The position numbers and the translations under genes were made by a program. The notes below the pieces were generated by a model. That model saw only the letters and a program-made list of their open reading frames with translations, searched no databases and was not told where the DNA came from. This document shows, piece by piece, positions 6,999-15,377 of a stretch of 34,915 nt of DNA. This stretch comes from Chryseobacterium lathyri (GTDB lineage: Bacteria; Bacteroidota; Bacteroidia; Flavobacteriales; Weeksellaceae). Where the stretch lies: positions 1-34,915 of the forward strand of contig NZ_QNFY01000023.1 of assembly GCF_003290185.1 (NCBI RefSeq). The letters run 5' to 3'. Each line of letters starts with the position of its first letter. The first letter of the stretch is position 1.

Positions 6999-9080
6999 AT
7001 GGGAGACACAAAAAAAAACATTGATGATATTTTAAGATTTTTACTCCAAAATAATATTGACGAAGTTTCAGAAATTAAAATCAGACAGTTATATGGTTTA
7101 AATAAGCAATTAAGTAGGGATCAGCAAATAATATCAATTATTGAAACTTTTAATTTCAAATCAAAAAGGGTTTCTTTGAGATTAGAGGAGTTGAAAGATT
7201 TACAGGTTCCATATTTTTTTATTGAGAGTTTTGAAGGAGATTATGTGCTGGTAGAGATTAAAGAACTCATTAAAGCATATAACGATAAGTCAATCTTTGA
7301 AAACAAGTTTAAACTCAACCCTAATGGTATTTCCTGTATTTTTTTTGAAAAAAATAGATCTAAGAAATCAAAGTCTTTATTAAATATTATAACAGACTAT
7401 ATAATACCATATAGAAAATTTTTTTACCAAGTATTATATGGTATTATTGTAATAACTCTATTGCAATTTATCTCTCCTTTCTTAATGCAATTATTTATAG
7501 ATAAAGGAATAATTGTTGAAAATCTAAGTTTAATAAAAATAGTAATATTTGGTCTTTTAGCTGTTCAAATTGGAAAATTCCTAGCTGAATTTGTACGAAG
7601 TTGGCTTTATCTTCATATTGGTATACGAATCAATATATCAATGATTTCCGATTTCATTACTAACGTAATGAAACTCCCTATTCATTATTTTAACACTAGT
7701 ACGATTGGAGAGATTTTACAAAGAGTTGAGGACAATAAAAGAATTGAAAACTTTCTAACAAAATCAATAATTAATTTCATATTTAACATAATTACAATAT
7801 TAATTTTCTTAATAATTTTAGGATATTTTAATCAAAAAATATTTATTGTTTTTATAGTTGGTAATATATTATTTATAGCTTGGATTCTACTTTTCTGGAG
7901 AATTAGAAAAAAAATGGATACAAATATTTTCAAATTTAATTCCAGAAATCAAAATCTATTAATACAACTCTTGCAGAGTGTACAAGAAATCAAATTATAT
8001 GGAATTGAAAAAGAAAAAAGATGGGACTGGGAGGACAATCAAATAGAATTATATAAGAATAAACAGAAAATGATGATTGTTGAACAACTACAAGACGGAG
8101 TTTCATTATTAATTAATGAAAGTAAAAATTATCTAATATTTTATCTATGTGCAATAAGTATCATAGACGGAACAATGAGCTTTGGTATAATGATCGCAAT
8201 ACAATATATCATAGGCCAAACAAATATGCCTATCAGAGGAATTACAAATTTCATTATGGAATATCAAATGGCATTAATCAGTTTTAAAAGAATTAATGAT
8301 ATAAATCTAGATGTTGAAACAAAAAGCAAGTCGGCAATTATAAATAATTTAGAAAACCCTATAAATATTGATTTTCAAAATGTCACATTTCAATATCAAG
8401 ATTACTCGAAATCATTCAGTTTAAAAAATATTAATCTAAAATTTCCTCCAGGGAAAACTACTGCTATTATTGGTAGAAGTGGAAGTGGAAAAACAACAGT
8501 ACTGAAACTCATATTAAAATTTTATAATCCATATAAAGGAGATATTCACATCAATGGAATTAATATTAGAACAATTGATATAGAATCTTGGAGAGATAGA
8601 TGTGGTGCATTGTTACAAGATAGTATAATTTTCAATGATACTATCTTGAATAACATCACAATGGGAAAAGAATATGATTTTGATAAATTAATGAGAATTG
8701 CAAAAATGTCTGAAATATTGGAATTTGTCGAAAGTAAGAACGAAGGGTTTAATACGACCCTAAGTTACGGAGGAAAAGGATTAAGTCAAGGCCAAATTCA
8801 AAGACTACTCATTGCACGGCTAATGTATAAAAATCCAGACGTTGTTTTATTGGATGAAATTACAAGCTCATTAGATCCCAAAACAGAAAAAAGTATTATG
8901 GATAATCTTAAATTTTTCTTTAAGGATAAAACCGTTATTATTATTTCTCATAAAATTAGTACTGTAATGCATGCTGATCATTTTATTGTAATGAATGAAG
9001 GGAAAGTGTTAGAATATGGAAATCATGATTATCTTATGGAAAAAAATGGGTACTATGCTTCCTTACATCCCAAAGAATAA
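6999..9080 (+). CDS. Peptide-exporting ABC transporter with inactive C39-like domain
   Basis: The first ATG gives 693 residues; an in-frame TTG 21 bp upstream is within the promoter box. Residues about 1-120 resemble a C39 bacteriocin-peptidase domain: FKSKRVSLRLEELKDLQVPY followed by EGDYVLVEI matches the second half of C39. But the catalytic Cys segment is absent and the His before the VVL strand is Asp. A six-helix membrane domain follows, then the ATPase: Walker A GRSGSGKT (492-499), signature LSQGQ (about 595-599), Walker B VVLLDEI (615-621), H-loop IISHK. This is the layout of SunT/HlyB-type exporters, where such a dead domain binds but does not cut cargo. It probably works with the HlyD-type and TolC-type proteins here. 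Its end overlaps the convergent phosphoesterase gene by 28 bp. Confidence 0.93.
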   Translation: MGDTKKNIDDILRFLLQNNIDEVSEIKIRQLYGLNKQLSRDQQIISIIETFNFKSKRVSLRLEELKDLQVPYFFIESFEGDYVLVEIKELIKAYNDKSIFENKFKLNPNGISCIFFEKNRSKKSKSLLNIITDYIIPYRKFFYQVLYGIIVITLLQFISPFLMQLFIDKGIIVENLSLIKIVIFGLLAVQIGKFLAEFVRSWLYLHIGIRINISMISDFITNVMKLPIHYFNTSTIGEILQRVEDNKRIENFLTKSIINFIFNIITILIFLIILGYFNQKIFIVFIVGNILFIAWILLFWRIRKKMDTNIFKFNSRNQNLLIQLLQSVQEIKLYGIEKEKRWDWEDNQIELYKNKQKMMIVEQLQDGVSLLINESKNYLIFYLCAISIIDGTMSFGIMIAIQYIIGQTNMPIRGITNFIMEYQMALISFKRINDINLDVETKSKSAIINNLENPINIDFQNVTFQYQDYSKSFSLKNINLKFPPGKTTAIIGRSGSGKTTVLKLILKFYNPYKGDIHINGINIRTIDIESWRDRCGALLQDSIIFNDTILNNITMGKEYDFDKLMRIAKMSEILEFVESKNEGFNTTLSYGGKGLSQGQIQRLLIARLMYKNPDVVLLDEITSSLDPKTEKSIMDNLKFFFKDKTVIIISHKISTVMHADHFIVMNEGKVLEYGNHDYLMEKNGYYASLHPKE

Positions 9081-9802
9081 AAAGTTAAAATTCCTGTGTC
9101 ATCACAATATGAAAGAAATTTTGATGTATCTGAAAAATAACTGTTTAACGGAGGGCAAAATATTATATAATTCTCTTTTGGATCAAGAAAAAAAAACTCA
9201 CGGTCATTCAATTTTATTTTTCTTTTTGTTGAGGAAACGATTAGTGGATAATCAATATGGGTATGCCCTACGAAGGATATCTTTATCTTATTTACTTCCA
9301 TAAATAGAAAATGAACGGGCAATAATTGATCAATCCTAGTTTTATTCAGAACTAAATTGCCATTAAAATCTGGATATAAAAAGTGTGAATATAATATATT
9401 GTTATCAATAATAATATCGTCAGAATTATTAATGAAAGGGAAATTATGTAAATGTAGATTAGTTACAAATTCATCTTGATAGGACCAGATATTATCAGAA
9501 ATTATTTTTTCATTGGCAATGTATTGTTTCTCAGGATATATAAAGAATGGTATTTTAGGAATTATTTTTAAAAAATTTAATTCATGATTTCCTTTTACAG
9601 TTTTAATATCATTATTTAACAACATCTCAATACAACTGTTCGCATCTCTCCTAGACTCATATTTTTCATAGAAAGACGAGAAACCAATATTATCACCAAG
9701 TGAATAAACCTTAGATGCTCTATTACAAGAAGAATGCATTTCAAAAAACATCTTCAAAGAATGAATGTCTTCATGAAGATCCGTAATTATCCAATTTAAC
9801 AT
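9053..9802 (-). CDS. Calcineurin-like metallophosphoesterase
   Basis: The protein has 249 residues and the complete metal-site set: TDLHED (Asp-x-His) at the N-terminus, SLGDNIGFS, VKGNHE, a His in NILYSHFLYPD, and VGHTHID near the C-terminus. It is a cytoplasmic phosphatase or phosphodiesterase of the small PF12850-like group. The substrate is not readable. It is the last gene of a three-gene operon (nucleotidyltransferase, HlyD-type adaptor, this), 7 bp after the adaptor. An RNA ligase and a nucleotidyltransferase nearby hint at RNA-end processing, but this is inference. Confidence 0.9.
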   Translation of the reverse strand: MLNWIITDLHEDIHSLKMFFEMHSSCNRASKVYSLGDNIGFSSFYEKYESRRDANSCIEMLLNNDIKTVKGNHELNFLKIIPKIPFFIYPEKQYIANEKIISDNIWSYQDEFVTNLHLHNFPFINNSDDIIIDNNILYSHFLYPDFNGNLVLNKTRIDQLLPVHFLFMEVNKIKISFVGHTHIDYPLIVSSTKRKIKLNDREFFFLDPKENYIIFCPPLNSYFSDTSKFLSYCDDTGILTFYSLGCKEA

Positions 9803-9809
9803 AGTAAAA

Positions 9810-11087
9810 TTAATTATCTACAGCCTTAACAATTTTTAAAAATAGTCTCTCTAAAAGACTTATGTCCATTGTGACAATTTTTGCATTACCATTTAAATCT
9901 GGCGTATAAGGTATTTTTTTATTTAAACTGGTTACAAGCCCATGAGTAAGTTTAATCTTCAATTTATAAAAATACTTCCCATCTTTGCTTCTTTCTGGTA
10001 TAGGATATATTTCGTCTACGGAACCTTCAAGAATTCCATATTCTTCAAAATTAAAGCCATCGAGATAAATTTTAACTTTTTGACCTTTCTTTACTTTACC
10101 AGACTGAAAACTCTTCATTAAGCCAGAACAAAAAATATCATTCCTATTTGTCGGAATAATTGTTCCGAATTCTTGACTTTCTGAAATAAACTGTCCATCG
10201 CTCCAATTATTATTAAAAACTAGTTTTCCGTTTGTAGGAGAAATAAAACTATTGTTAAATTTCCAATTATTAACTTCCGATCTTAGTCGACTAAAAGAGT
10301 TTTCTAATTCTTGCCGATATTTTATCTCATCTTCTTTTATTTGATATTCCAGATTATTAATATTATTTGAAACTTCAATTTCATTCACTGCAACCTGTGA
10401 AGTAGTCGTGATATTATTTTGTAGCCGTTTTTGAAATTCCAAAAAATCTTGTTCAGCTTTATTAAGATCACTTTTGGAAATAATGCCTTCTCTCTGTAAG
10501 TTCTTAGCTCTGGTTAATTTTTCTCTTTCTACTAGAAGTTCCTGATTTGAAATCTCCCTTTCTTTTAATATATTATTCTTAACCTGTTTGTTTAATAACA
10601 ATGACTGATGAAGATTATTTTTATTATTTTTTTTAGCTGCGACATTTTCAAAAATGAAAAAATCTTTTCTTTTCTTTAAAAAATCGATATAGTAAGGCTC
10701 CAGTTCACCTAAACTTATATTATCTGGTAAAATAAAATTAGGATTTTCAATCAAATTTTGGTTGCTAATACTATCAATTAAATTTGTTAAACTCTTGAGT
10801 TGGATTGTGGGATTTTCAATATATGCTAATTCCTCCCCAGCCTTAACTAAACTACCATTATCCAAAAGTAATTTTACATTCCCACTTTTTTTTGAAATAA
10901 GCCTCTTAATATGATCTTCACTAACAACATTAATTTCTGCATCTATATATTCTGGATACTTTATAAGATAGCTCATTAATAAAAGAACTAATAAAAACAA
11001 TAACATAAGTCCTGAGCCATATTGAATAAACCATTTGGGCTTTTTTAACATTAAATTTTTATAATTGGCACTATTGTCTGTATTCAT
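9810..11087 (-). CDS. HlyD-family periplasmic adaptor (membrane fusion protein)
   Basis: The protein has 425 residues: a short cytoplasmic N-terminus, one membrane helix (SGLMLLFLLVLLLMSYLI, about 25-42), then a lipoyl-like half (SKKSGNVKLLLDNGSLVKAGEELAYIENP). A long coiled coil follows (about 150-275, rich in Lys, Glu, Asn and Leu). The second lipoyl half is ISPTNGKLVFNNNWSDGQFI, and a beta-barrel follows. This is the form of adaptors linking a peptide ABC exporter to an outer-membrane channel, and both partners are encoded nearby (6999-9080; 18253-19581). Its start overlaps the nucleotidyltransferase end by 17 bp, so translation may be coupled. Confidence 0.92.
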   Translation of the reverse strand: MNTDNSANYKNLMLKKPKWFIQYGSGLMLLFLLVLLLMSYLIKYPEYIDAEINVVSEDHIKRLISKKSGNVKLLLDNGSLVKAGEELAYIENPTIQLKSLTNLIDSISNQNLIENPNFILPDNISLGELEPYYIDFLKKRKDFFIFENVAAKKNNKNNLHQSLLLNKQVKNNILKEREISNQELLVEREKLTRAKNLQREGIISKSDLNKAEQDFLEFQKRLQNNITTTSQVAVNEIEVSNNINNLEYQIKEDEIKYRQELENSFSRLRSEVNNWKFNNSFISPTNGKLVFNNNWSDGQFISESQEFGTIIPTNRNDIFCSGLMKSFQSGKVKKGQKVKIYLDGFNFEEYGILEGSVDEIYPIPERSKDGKYFYKLKIKLTHGLVTSLNKKIPYTPDLNGNAKIVTMDISLLERLFLKIVKAVDN

Positions 11088-12591
11088 TATATTGTGTTTT
11101 TAAAAAGAAATAAACATAGAATGATTTGTCGTTATGCAAACCAATCATCTTAAATATTCTTGTGAGAAATTGTTCAAGTATTAAAAAATCATCATTTATG
11201 TTTTCTGCAAAATTATTATAAAAAGCACTCATTGTAGAAAAACCACCTTTGTCAGTATTATCTTGGAATTTATGGAAAAGGATATTACATAATTCGTCAG
11301 ATAACTTCACAAAATTATCTTTTTTTTCCTGATATCTATTATGAATTTGAATACATTTAAAATCATATTTTAGCAAAATATTCTGCTTATATTTTAGTAA
11401 TGTGAAGAAATCAAATAACATATTAATATCATACGCTGTAGGAAACCATAATTCAAAAAGAAATTTTAAAAAAGACCGATGAATATTAGAATTAATTTTA
11501 TCTAATATGCTATTTATTAATACTAGCGCAATAATACTTTTATCCTCAAGGAAAATATCATGATTGTCTATGAAGTATTTTGTAAATGATATATTAAACT
11601 TCCAACTATCCTTCCTTAAGGAATTAGTTAAATAATCATTTTTAATTTTAATATTTTTAATATCTATAGTATTAATATGATAATCGTCTGCTAATATTTG
11701 GATTATTTTATAATTTTTATGTGAGGTCGTAACTAATATTGATAATTCTAATTTATTGTCTATTATAGAATAGCTAAGAATACCAAACCTGGTGGCAAAC
11801 TTTCTATTCCCCTCATGATAAGAAATGTTTATAACAATTAATGGAAATTCTACTTTTATAATAATTTCTTTTTCACGGATTGTAGACCCTAAAAATTTTT
11901 GACAATATTCTTCATCAAGGTATTTAATATTTAAAACATTCTTTACCAATGTAACAAAATCTCTTGAATCAGAAGTATTGATGGCTTTTTTGACTACTCT
12001 TTCTAGTTGTACATATAAATCAGGATAAAGCTTGTTAAGAACATTCAACTTATTTTTTGAATTACCAACAAATTCACCGCTCTGATTTATAAGATAATGT
12101 ATTAAAAGTGAGACTGTATCATTTATTAAAGCATTTTGTTCTAAGTAATTTTCGATATTTGATTCAAGATCACTTAGGTAATTATTAACTTTTATAAAGA
12201 TTCTGTTTTTTTCGTTGATATCCATAAAAGGATACAAAATGTGATGTAAATAATTGACATACTCTTTTAAAGATTTACCATAAGCATTTCTATCCCTTAT
12301 AATTTCTCCAGTTTTTATCATATTATACAATGTTCCTTTAAGGGATAGAATGTCATTTTTTAAAACTTGATCTAAATCTGCCGTAGAAAGAAATATGAAT
12401 TCATACAATCTTTTTTTGACAAGAATTTTCTCAGTATACGAGGTGTTGATTTCAGAGGTCAATATTACTACATCAATGTCTGATTTTTCAGTAAATTTTT
12501 TTTCGGACAAGACACTTCCTGTTAAAAAAATACAATTAACATCTTTTTCCGCAAAAAAAATAAGAACATCTTTTATGATTGAGTTTTTCAT
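11071..12591 (-). CDS. Pol-beta/MNT-type nucleotidyltransferase with long unknown C-terminus
   Basis: The protein has 506 residues. The N-terminal 100 carry the nucleotidyltransferase signature: LTGSVLSEKKFTEKSDIDVVIL, with Gly25-Ser26 and the metal-binding Asp38-x-Asp40. The remaining 400 residues look alpha-helical and match no family I can name; they may bind the nucleotide acceptor. Enzymes of this fold add nucleotides to RNA, proteins or drugs. It is the first gene of the operon with the HlyD adaptor and the phosphoesterase, and is divergent from the radical SAM maturase with 92 bp between. That placement ties it to the peptide system. It could modify the peptide or be an immunity or RNA-tailing enzyme; I cannot decide. 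Confidence 0.8.
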   Translation of the reverse strand: MKNSIIKDVLIFFAEKDVNCIFLTGSVLSEKKFTEKSDIDVVILTSEINTSYTEKILVKKRLYEFIFLSTADLDQVLKNDILSLKGTLYNMIKTGEIIRDRNAYGKSLKEYVNYLHHILYPFMDINEKNRIFIKVNNYLSDLESNIENYLEQNALINDTVSLLIHYLINQSGEFVGNSKNKLNVLNKLYPDLYVQLERVVKKAINTSDSRDFVTLVKNVLNIKYLDEEYCQKFLGSTIREKEIIIKVEFPLIVINISYHEGNRKFATRFGILSYSIIDNKLELSILVTTSHKNYKIIQILADDYHINTIDIKNIKIKNDYLTNSLRKDSWKFNISFTKYFIDNHDIFLEDKSIIALVLINSILDKINSNIHRSFLKFLFELWFPTAYDINMLFDFFTLLKYKQNILLKYDFKCIQIHNRYQEKKDNFVKLSDELCNILFHKFQDNTDKGGFSTMSAFYNNFAENINDDFLILEQFLTRIFKMIGLHNDKSFYVYFFLKTQYNEYRQ

Positions 12592-12659
12592 TTTATTTAG
12601 AATTAATATAAATTTTGATCAAATAAGCAAACATTACAGTGCTATATTAGGAATTTTTC

Positions 12660-12667
12660 TATTTTTG
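12660..12667 (+). promoter_or_regulatory. -7 promoter box for the RiPP operon
   Basis: TATTTTTG fits the TAnnTTTG consensus and ends 16 bp before the maturase ATG. No convincing TTG box is seen at -33. The 92-bp divergent gap must also hold the promoter of the nucleotidyltransferase operon. Confidence 0.4.
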
Positions 12668-12683
12668 ACCAAAACATTTAAGT

Positions 12684-14033
12684 ATGAATAAAAATTATGA
12701 CATCGCTTCACATGAGCGTTTTCACATATTTCCTTTTGAGGGGAAATTCTTTGTTTTTGACGTAGAGACAGTTCTAGTTTATAGCATAGAAAAAGATCTA
12801 TACGAATTTTTACTAGATAAGGACAGTTCGTTTATTGAAAATTTTCTAAATTCAAAGAAGATTGACAAGAAAATTCCAAACCAAGAAGACTTAGAAGAAC
12901 ACCCATTAACTAATATCTCTCTCAATGTTGCTCAAGTGTGTAACTTAAGTTGTGTTTATTGTTATGGTGTTGATGGAGAGTATGGGTTGAAAGGGAAAAT
13001 GAATGAAGAAACAGCCTTTAAAAGCATCGATTTTTTAGTAAAGCAATCCAAAAACCAAAAAAATATCACAATAACATTTTTTGGAGGTGAGCCAATGTTA
13101 AATTATCCTCTAATAAAGAAGTGTGTTGATTATTCCAGAGAGCAAGCTGAGAAACATAACAAAGCTATTAAATTCAGCATTACTACGAATGGTACTAAAT
13201 TTAACAAAGAAGTCAATAAATATCTAAATGACAATAAATTCAATGTTATAGTTAGTTTTGACGGTGACCAGGAAACTCAAGATAAAAACAGACCTTTTAG
13301 AGGAGGGCAGGGTTCTTACGAGAAAACACTACCTAAGATACAGGAGTTTTTAAAGTCTAGAGACGGAAATGCTACTGCTAGGGCAACAGTTACCAATCAT
13401 ACAAGCGATCTTAAGCTATTAAAAACAAGATTGAAGGAAATCGGTTTTAAACATGCAAATGCAACTGTTGCAACAGTGTCGGAATATGCAAATGATAATA
13501 GAGGAGTTTCATCAATTAACCTAGAAGATGAAATGATGAAAGATATTTATGATGCTGAAAATAATGAAGCAAGAGAAATCCTAGCCTCAATAAAAGGCAG
13601 GAAATCCCTTAATGCACTTGGAAGCAGTAAGATTTTAAATCTTGTATTTTCATTAAAAGAAAAAGAAAAAAACAAATTTGCTTGTGGTGTTGGAAGAAGA
13701 ATGGTTGGTATTGCAATTAATGGAGATGTATATCCTTGCCATCGATTCGTTGGAGAGGATAAGTTTAAGTTAGGTAACGTAGATAACTTTGAGGAAGGAC
13801 GAAGAAAAGAATATTCTGTGAGTTTCTTAGATAAACATCCTGTTTGCTCCAAATGTTGGGCAAAATATCAATGCGGAGGTGGAGGCTGCATTCAAGATAA
13901 TGAGGTAATGAAAGGAGATGTTGATAATATTAATACAAGACATTGCTCAGAATTGAAGCATCAGTTAAAACATGCCATTAATATTTACAGCGAGTTAAAT
14001 GAAGATGACAGAGTTTTTCTATTTTCTAAATAA
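12684..14033 (+). CDS. Radical SAM/SPASM peptide maturase
   Basis: The protein has 449 residues. The N-terminal 75 form a small beta/alpha module (HIFPFEGKFFVFDVETVLVY) that may be a leader-binding RRE-like domain. Radical SAM cysteines are C86, C90 and C93 (VCNLSCVYCYG), followed by FFGGEPM (SAM-binding GGE), ITTNGT and VSFDGD. The SPASM region has C334, C352, C388, C391, C397, C402 and C421 (CGVGRRM, VYPCHRF, CSKCWAKYQCGGGGC), enough for two auxiliary Fe-S clusters. Such enzymes make thioether or C-C crosslinks in ribosomal peptides. It heads the operon with a SPASM-like partner (14 bp downstream) and two Cys-rich precursors, the obvious substrates. The Cys-X3-Asp spacing in those precursors suggests Cys-to-Asp thioethers (inference). 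Confidence 0.93.
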   Translation: MNKNYDIASHERFHIFPFEGKFFVFDVETVLVYSIEKDLYEFLLDKDSSFIENFLNSKKIDKKIPNQEDLEEHPLTNISLNVAQVCNLSCVYCYGVDGEYGLKGKMNEETAFKSIDFLVKQSKNQKNITITFFGGEPMLNYPLIKKCVDYSREQAEKHNKAIKFSITTNGTKFNKEVNKYLNDNKFNVIVSFDGDQETQDKNRPFRGGQGSYEKTLPKIQEFLKSRDGNATARATVTNHTSDLKLLKTRLKEIGFKHANATVATVSEYANDNRGVSSINLEDEMMKDIYDAENNEAREILASIKGRKSLNALGSSKILNLVFSLKEKEKNKFACGVGRRMVGIAINGDVYPCHRFVGEDKFKLGNVDNFEEGRRKEYSVSFLDKHPVCSKCWAKYQCGGGGCIQDNEVMKGDVDNINTRHCSELKHQLKHAINIYSELNEDDRVFLFSK

Positions 14034-14047
14034 AATTTATACTAAAA

Positions 14048-15058
14048 ATGTACTTTACATATAAAAACACAGGTTATATTTATATTGAACAATATAATAA
14101 TATTTTCCAGGTAACAAATGAAAAAGCACGGTCAATATTAGAAAAAAAAGATTCTTTAACAACTGAGACTCTAATAAGAGAAGAATTTGGTGAAATTGGA
14201 AATAATGAGGGTCAACATAATAAATTTCTTTTGCATGAAGAATATTATTTAAAAAATATAACAAGCCAAGATATTTATGATTTTGAATTTAGCTTCGAAT
14301 CAAGTACTCAAAAAGATCACTTTGTAGTTTTCAACTTGAGCAATCAAAAAGAGCTTATTAAAGATATTATCTCTTTTCAAGAGGAAAATAAGGATAAAAA
14401 AGTAAAGATTCTTATTAGAGAAAATATAGAGAACCTTTTTGATGAAAGTACAATATCTATTTTGTTAGAAAGAAAAATAGACTTTCAGTATTATTCTAAT
14501 TTTGAAAGTTTGGAAAAGTTTATATCCTCAGGATTCAAAGAAAGAACATTTGTAGAATTAAAAATTAAATCTAGTGAAGAGTTTGATAAGTTCCTAAATT
14601 TAAGCATACCCAAAAATATTGTAATAAGTTTTCATTTTGAGAATGTAGATGCAGCTTTAAAAGGAGTTGAACTTGTTAAAAATAAAATTGAAAACTATTT
14701 TTCGGAAAGTAATGTTAACATTTCAAATTATTTTGATATAGTAAGAATACTAAAATTCAATTTTGGAAGGTATTATAATCGGGAATATATTTATAAGAAT
14801 AATGAAGTTAAACTTCATGATATAGGAAATTGTAATACTTGTTGGGCTAAAAAGATTTGTCACCAAACAAGGCTATTTAACTTCTTTGACGAAAGCCCAA
14901 TTCTAACCCAAACAGATAATAAGAAGTGTGATTTATTAAGAAACTTTGCAGAAAACTTTCTTAAATTATTACTACTATTTAAAGAAGTACAAAATAGTAA
15001 AATGAATCCTATTCTAATTGAAAAAGAAGGATATAAAATAAAATTGGTTAATCCATAA
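14048..15058 (+). CDS. SPASM-like partner protein without radical SAM cysteines
   Basis: The protein has 336 residues. No CxxxCxxC is present. The C-terminus has C262, C265, C271 and C294 (GNCNTCWAKKICHQ, then KKCDLL). This copies the CSKCWAKYQC block of the maturase just upstream, so it is a shortened SPASM/twitch-like Fe-S site. The N-terminus (MYFTYKNTGYIYIEQYNNIF) resembles the small beta module at the start of the maturase. Pseudo-rSAM partners are known in other Bacteroidota peptide systems (the GG-Bacteroidales type), but I do not recognise this one as that family. It lies 14 bp after the maturase and 18 bp before the first precursor. It probably forms a maturase complex or presents the leader. 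Confidence 0.8.
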   Translation: MYFTYKNTGYIYIEQYNNIFQVTNEKARSILEKKDSLTTETLIREEFGEIGNNEGQHNKFLLHEEYYLKNITSQDIYDFEFSFESSTQKDHFVVFNLSNQKELIKDIISFQEENKDKKVKILIRENIENLFDESTISILLERKIDFQYYSNFESLEKFISSGFKERTFVELKIKSSEEFDKFLNLSIPKNIVISFHFENVDAALKGVELVKNKIENYFSESNVNISNYFDIVRILKFNFGRYYNREYIYKNNEVKLHDIGNCNTCWAKKICHQTRLFNFFDESPILTQTDNKKCDLLRNFAENFLKLLLLFKEVQNSKMNPILIEKEGYKIKLVNP

Positions 15059-15076
15059 CAAATAAAAACATCTAAT

Positions 15077-15334
15077 ATGAAAAATTTTAAATTGGTTTTA
15101 ATAGAAAGAAATCACGATTTTAATCAAAGTATCAAAGCTTGTGAGTATCTAGATGTTTACGAACCATGTCTAGTGGATAATCTTTGTGGCGATTGTGGTT
15201 CAATAGATACTTGTACTGAAGATGGCATTGTTCCAACATGCGAATACCTTGATATTTATGATCCTTGTGGTGATTGTGGCACTATAGACACTGAAACTTA
15301 CATTGCTCCAGCACGTAAATATGCAATTAGCTAA
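15077..15334 (+). CDS. Cys-rich RiPP precursor peptide 1
   Basis: The protein has 85 residues. The leader (MKNFKLVLIERNHDFNQSIK) is shared in its first eight residues with the next gene. The core has eight cysteines (22, 31, 37, 40, 46, 55, 64, 67). It is an imperfect tandem repeat of period about 33: CEYLDVYEPC...CGDCGSIDT and CEYLDIYDPCGDCGTIDT. Four cysteines have Asp at +4 (C22-D26, C40-D44, C55-D59, C67-D71), as in freyrasin-type ranthipeptides. There is no Gly-Gly processing site. A Cys-free tail (YIAPARKYAIS) ends it. It follows the maturase pair in the same operon. I infer it is a crosslinked secreted peptide; the activity is unknown. Confidence 0.85.
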   Translation: MKNFKLVLIERNHDFNQSIKACEYLDVYEPCLVDNLCGDCGSIDTCTEDGIVPTCEYLDIYDPCGDCGTIDTETYIAPARKYAIS

Positions 15335-15377
15335 TGCTTAGTTTCATATAGAATATAATTGAAAAAATATACAAACT

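Noticed and set aside
9016..9303. Plus-strand frame of 95 residues after the ABC gene
   Set aside because: It lies opposite the phosphoesterase gene, which has complete metal-site motifs.
13547..13852. Minus-strand frame within the radical SAM gene
   Set aside because: It is a shadow of the SPASM region of the maturase and has no recognisable features.
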